Shown here: one piece after another, positions 63,379 through 64,000 of the stretch | Position numbering within the stretch: position 1 is the first letter of the stretch | Layout of the letters: every line of letters starts with the position of its first letter | NCBI GenBank assembly: GCA_003225005.1 | Contig: QIAN01000268.1 | Coordinates: forward strand, 1-64,000 | Source of the DNA: Acidobacteriota bacterium | Lineage (GTDB): Bacteria; Acidobacteriota; Terriglobia; Terriglobales; Acidobacteriaceae | DNA: 64,000 bases | Direction of reading: 5' to 3' | The notes under the pieces: model-generated | What the model saw: only the letters and a program-made list of their open reading frames with translations | What the model was told of the DNA's origin: nothing | The model's database searches: none | Translations under genes and position numbers: made by a program

Positions 63379-64000
63379 ATGCAATCTCACATCCTCTCGA
63401 TCATCCTGTTCACGCCGCTGGTAGGCGCGATTGTTCTCTTATTCGTTCCCAAGCAGAATGAAGACGCCGTCCGCTGGATTGCGAACGTCTTCGCCCTGGC
63501 CGGCTTTCTAGTTTCGCTGCCACTGGTGCCTTGGTTCTGGGAAAAGCGCTTCGAACCCGGTTTCAAGTTTATTGAGGGCGCGGCCAATAACTGGATTCCG
63601 TCCATCGGCGCGGGTTATGTCCTGGGCATTGATGGCATCTCTTTTCTGCTGATCATGCTCACCACACTGTTGGGCTGGATCTCGATCCTTTCTTCCTGGA
63701 CCGCAATCGAGAACCGAGTCAAGGAATATTACATCTGGTTCCTGATACTTCAGACCGGCATGCTCGGCGTGTTTATGGCTTTAGACTTCTTCCTCTTCTT
63801 TGTATTCTGGGAAGCCATGCTGGTACCCATGTATCTCCTGATCGGAATATGGGGCGGCCCGCGCAAGCTCTATGCCGCGATTAAATTCTTTCTGTATACC
63901 TTGGCCGGGTCCGTGCTGATGCTGCTGGGCATCCTGTTCCTATACTTCCATCACCATGGCGAGACCAACGTTTATACCTTCAGCATTCGGGAGCTGTACA
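63379..64000 (+). CDS. nuoM: NADH-quinone oxidoreductase subunit M, 5' part
   Basis: First 207 residues of an antiporter-like subunit; the gene continues past the window. From ATG 63379: LFTPLVGAIVLLFVP, DGISFLLIMLTTLLGWISIL, and FFLFFVFWEAMLVPMYLLIGIWGG with the conserved Glu (FWEAML). nuoN presumably follows outside the window. Confidence 0.95.
   Translation, partial: MQSHILSIILFTPLVGAIVLLFVPKQNEDAVRWIANVFALAGFLVSLPLVPWFWEKRFEPGFKFIEGAANNWIPSIGAGYVLGIDGISFLLIMLTTLLGWISILSSWTAIENRVKEYYIWFLILQTGMLGVFMALDFFLFFVFWEAMLVPMYLLIGIWGGPRKLYAAIKFFLYTLAGSVLMLLGILFLYFHHHGETNVYTFSIRELY

Noticed and set aside
1..64000. rRNA, tRNA, insertion sequence or prophage
   Set aside because: No tRNA-like cloverleaf, rRNA segment, transposase, integrase or phage structural gene was recognised on either strand.

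Overview
The window looks like chromosomal DNA of an Acidobacteriota (Terriglobia-like) bacterium. This is inferred from gene content, not from a marker gene: a large Oar-type TonB-dependent receptor behind a LacI-family regulator, SBBP-repeat proteins ending in a membrane hairpin inside an Ig-like fold, a membrane Ser/Thr kinase with TPRs, a PspC/zinc-ribbon protein, many exported TPR and hypothetical proteins, and AGCTAAA/CAGCATT heptad repeats between genes. I saw no rRNA, tRNA, CRISPR array, transposase or phage gene.

Layout. 1-8 kb: 3' end of thiD, zinc-ribbon membrane protein, exported TPR protein, PspC protein, alpha/beta hydrolase, unknown gene, aroA, two exported proteins, CBS-pair protein. 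8-16.5 kb (minus strand): exported unknown protein, two Ig/SBBP surface proteins sharing a C-terminal module, AsmA-like protein, TPR protein. 16.7-21.5 kb: LacI regulator with a promoter/operator candidate and a TonB-dependent receptor. 21.6-29.4 kb: Cys/Met-metabolism PLP enzyme (minus), then SDR, class I aminotransferase, exported amidohydrolase, cupin, thrC and thrB (plus). 29.8-38.9 kb (minus): exported DinB protein, MFS exporter, APC permease, large PIG-L-type deacetylase, Ser/Thr kinase. 39-45 kb (minus): a cluster of two ATP-grasp-like proteins, a GCS2/YbdK-type carboxylate-amine ligase, an M29-type peptidase, an esterase and a frameshifted small membrane protein. This looks like an uncharacterised peptide or amide metabolism pathway. 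45.4-50 kb: receiver-only response regulator, ferritin-like protein, 50-residue membrane peptide, and an alpha-glucan phosphorylase with an N-terminal GAF domain. 50.5-52.9 kb: a radical SAM protein whose N-terminal Cys motifs and C-terminal signature resemble tetraether/membrane-spanning lipid synthases. 53-64 kb: a propeller-gene remnant, then a respiratory complex I cluster nuoA-C-D-H-J-K-L-M (M cut by the window end). Between nuoA and nuoC, where nuoB would normally lie, there are a small PH-like gene and a frameshifted phosphodiesterase; nuoI is absent between nuoH and nuoJ.

Most worth following up: the radical SAM protein as a candidate enzyme for membrane-spanning (iso-diabolic acid/brGDGT-type) lipids, the ligase/peptidase/esterase cluster, the gapped nuo cluster whose spacers carry inverted repeats (one covering the nuoL start codon), and the Ig-hairpin-Ig surface module. 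Two broken genes show precise lesions: one lost base plus an exact 30-bp tandem duplication at 55.5 kb, and two extra bases at 42.8-43.1 kb.
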